Shown here: positions 62,814 through 64,000 of the stretch, one piece after another
Numbering within the stretch: position 1 is the stretch's first letter
How the letters are laid out: each line of letters opens with the position of its first letter
Origin: Diprion similis
Lineage: Eukaryota > Arthropoda > Insecta > Hymenoptera > Diprionidae
Assembly (NCBI RefSeq): GCF_021155765.1
Contig: NC_060107.1
Location: 6,868,501-6,932,500, forward strand
Length of the DNA stretch: 64,000 nucleotides
Reading direction: 5' to 3'
The notes under the pieces: model-generated
What the model was told of the DNA's origin: nothing
What the model saw: only the letters and a program-made list of their open reading frames with translations
Database searches by the model: none
Position numbers and translations under genes: made by a program

Positions 62814-63016
62814 CAAATTGCAATAAGAAATTAGCACTCAACATCATAAATATATATTAAGTAAAACAAATATCGAATTCGTGTCTTACCATTCGCCACT
62901 GAGGAATTCATGATGTTGGCGTCGTGAGACCTCAATGTATCTGAATGAACTGCGCTTTCAATCTTTGAAGCTGACCAACATATACGTGCAAATTCATTGC
63001 CTCCCAGAGTAATCAT
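59584..63016 (-). CDS. TPR-repeat protein resembling IFIT proteins
   Basis: Five coding exons (minus): 62890-63016, 61727-62009, 60818-61460, 60310-60585, 59584-59826. Phases agree and the product is 523 aa. After a short unique N-terminus it reads LSCPFTWGMES, then helical repeats whose residues fit TPR spacing, for example IPKAISCIQKALEYDSGNAKWHYLLGTSYRRLRR (split here as IPKAISCIQKALEYDSG and NAKWHYLLGTSYRRLRR), FVDANQIYKEAYALNPSC and IPSACQYLTKAIEIRSDARM. The CxFTW word, the C-x(n)-W-x-L-Y helix and the overall layout recall vertebrate IFIT1/5, which bind 5' ends of foreign RNA, but this is a resemblance seen by eye. The exon 2 donor (AA|GTTCGT) is unusual. No signal peptide or membrane segment. 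Function unknown. Confidence 0.85.
62783..62809. repeat. 27-base poly-T run
   Basis: An uninterrupted T run in intron 1 of the TPR gene (A run in its transcript). It may be the tail of a retro-inserted sequence on the minus strand, though no retroelement is visible beside it. Confidence 0.95.
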
Positions 63017-64000
63017 AAGAGAGTTTTCCTAATCGCAATCCTGCCGGAAGTGGAACTGTCAGTGTCATTCGGAATGTTGAAACAAAATATATTTCACCAG
63101 GAATAAGTAACAAGAAACATTTTTTATTTTTCCGACTATTCGAATAATAATTGATTTAATTAATTTTTATAATTTTTGTTTTTTATAGTAATAATTGATT
63201 TATTATTCGAATGCTGTAAATTTGTTCACATTTATTCGCACCATTATTACGGCAGTCCCAATAAAATTACTTCCGGGTGATTCATGATACCGCAAACTTG
63301 CGCTAAAGATAACCGTAGCGGAAATACAAGATTTGAATGTTTCATTATATACATCACGAAAAGACTACAGCACAAGTTAAAAACCAAATAGTTACGAAAA
63401 ATCTCATAGATTCTCTAGCGAAAATAGTGTTGGTATATTGTAGACTGGAGTGAAAAACGATCGATATATTTCTTTTTCTTTCTTTTTTTTTTTTTTCTTT
63501 ATATAATACTTTAATCAATTCTTAACAAATGGAATATTTTGTAATACTTTGTCCAATATGTACAATTATTGCAAAAAAAAAGACAAAAAAATAAAATAAA
63601 ATAAAATAAAATAAATAAAGACATGGATTGAAGTGTATAAAGTCTGCAATGTACATTAGCCAGATGGAGTACGGTACATTGTAATAATAGCAATAATGAG
63701 ATATTCATCAGACATTACAAATATTAGATTACTAAAAATGGTACAATTACTTAAACAATACTACTTACGACTATAAGTTACTGTAGAAAATAAAGATCTG
63801 TGTTGGTATGTGCAGTCGTAAAGTTTATCATAAAATAAATTTATATTACTTCTCTTCAGAAGAGAAGAGAAAAAAAAAAAAAAATTACAAAAGAGAGATA
63901 CGATACTAAGTGTATGCTTATAGTATAATAATCTAGGGATTATATTATAACAACCTTAAATATAATATATTATTAGACTACACAATACGAAACGAATTAA
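63017..64000. other. upstream region of the TPR gene, nothing definite
   Basis: AT-rich DNA with poly-A/T runs and a short (AAAAT)n repeat at about 63589-63616. No coding exon is supported to the window edge. The promoter of the TPR gene should lie just right of 63016. Confidence 0.5.

Noticed and set aside
1-64000. CRISPR arrays, prophage or operon-like blocks
   Set aside because: Tandem repeats here are microsatellites without unique spacers, and the genes are split by introns.

Overview
This is nuclear DNA from an animal, most likely an insect and plausibly a hymenopteran. The evidence is split genes with short GT-AG introns, insect-like laminin gamma, Reg-2/HDHD3 and Mcad proteins, CpG that is not depleted, and AT-rich spacers full of (TA)n, (ATGT)n and poly-A/T tracts. 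The order is an inference and no species is claimed. There is no prokaryotic gene arrangement, no CRISPR array and no convincing tRNA or rRNA gene.

Layout. Positions 1-27,000 are gene-poor. They hold microsatellites, polypurine/polypyrimidine tracts, several GC-rich promoter-like islands (about 480-700, 11.75-12.7 kb, 19.8-20.1 kb, 21.1-22.0 kb, 26.0-26.3 kb), at least three foldback or MITE-like elements (10.3, 13.2 and 25.06 kb) and one probable interspersed-repeat copy (15.4-15.95 kb). At 27.0-27.3 kb, minus strand, is the probable first coding exon of an unidentified gene whose later exons lie to the left, so much of the left third may be its first intron. Positions 28.8-33.75 kb (minus) carry mitochondrial medium-chain acyl-CoA dehydrogenase. 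Positions 34.7-39.5 kb (plus) carry syntaxin-6, divergently arranged from it across about 950 bp. Positions 41.1-54.1 kb (minus) carry laminin gamma-1 (LanB2) in 25 coding exons, followed upstream by a CpG-rich promoter region to about 55.6 kb. Positions 57.5-58.3 kb (minus) carry an intronless HDHD3/Reg-2-like HAD protein. Positions 59.6-63.0 kb (minus) carry a five-exon TPR protein resembling vertebrate IFIT proteins.

Exon models were built by hand. In each model every splice phase is consistent and the total is a whole number of codons: ACADM 416 aa, Syx6 265 aa, LanB2 1619 aa, TPR protein 523 aa.

The most striking observation is in the acyl-CoA dehydrogenase gene. Three tandem, homologous, 101-nt versions of one exon (31,103-31,203; 31,516-31,616; 32,031-32,131) have identical phases and each has its own splice sites. 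They encode alternative versions of the segment that, in mammalian MCAD, lines the bottom of the fatty-acyl pocket. The arrangement is that of mutually exclusive exons and could give one gene several chain-length specificities. A second clear observation is a U12-type AT-AC intron in Syx6, with canonical 5' splice site and branch site. The genes are otherwise functionally unrelated: beta-oxidation, Golgi/endosome SNARE, basement membrane, a HAD-fold protein and a TPR protein.
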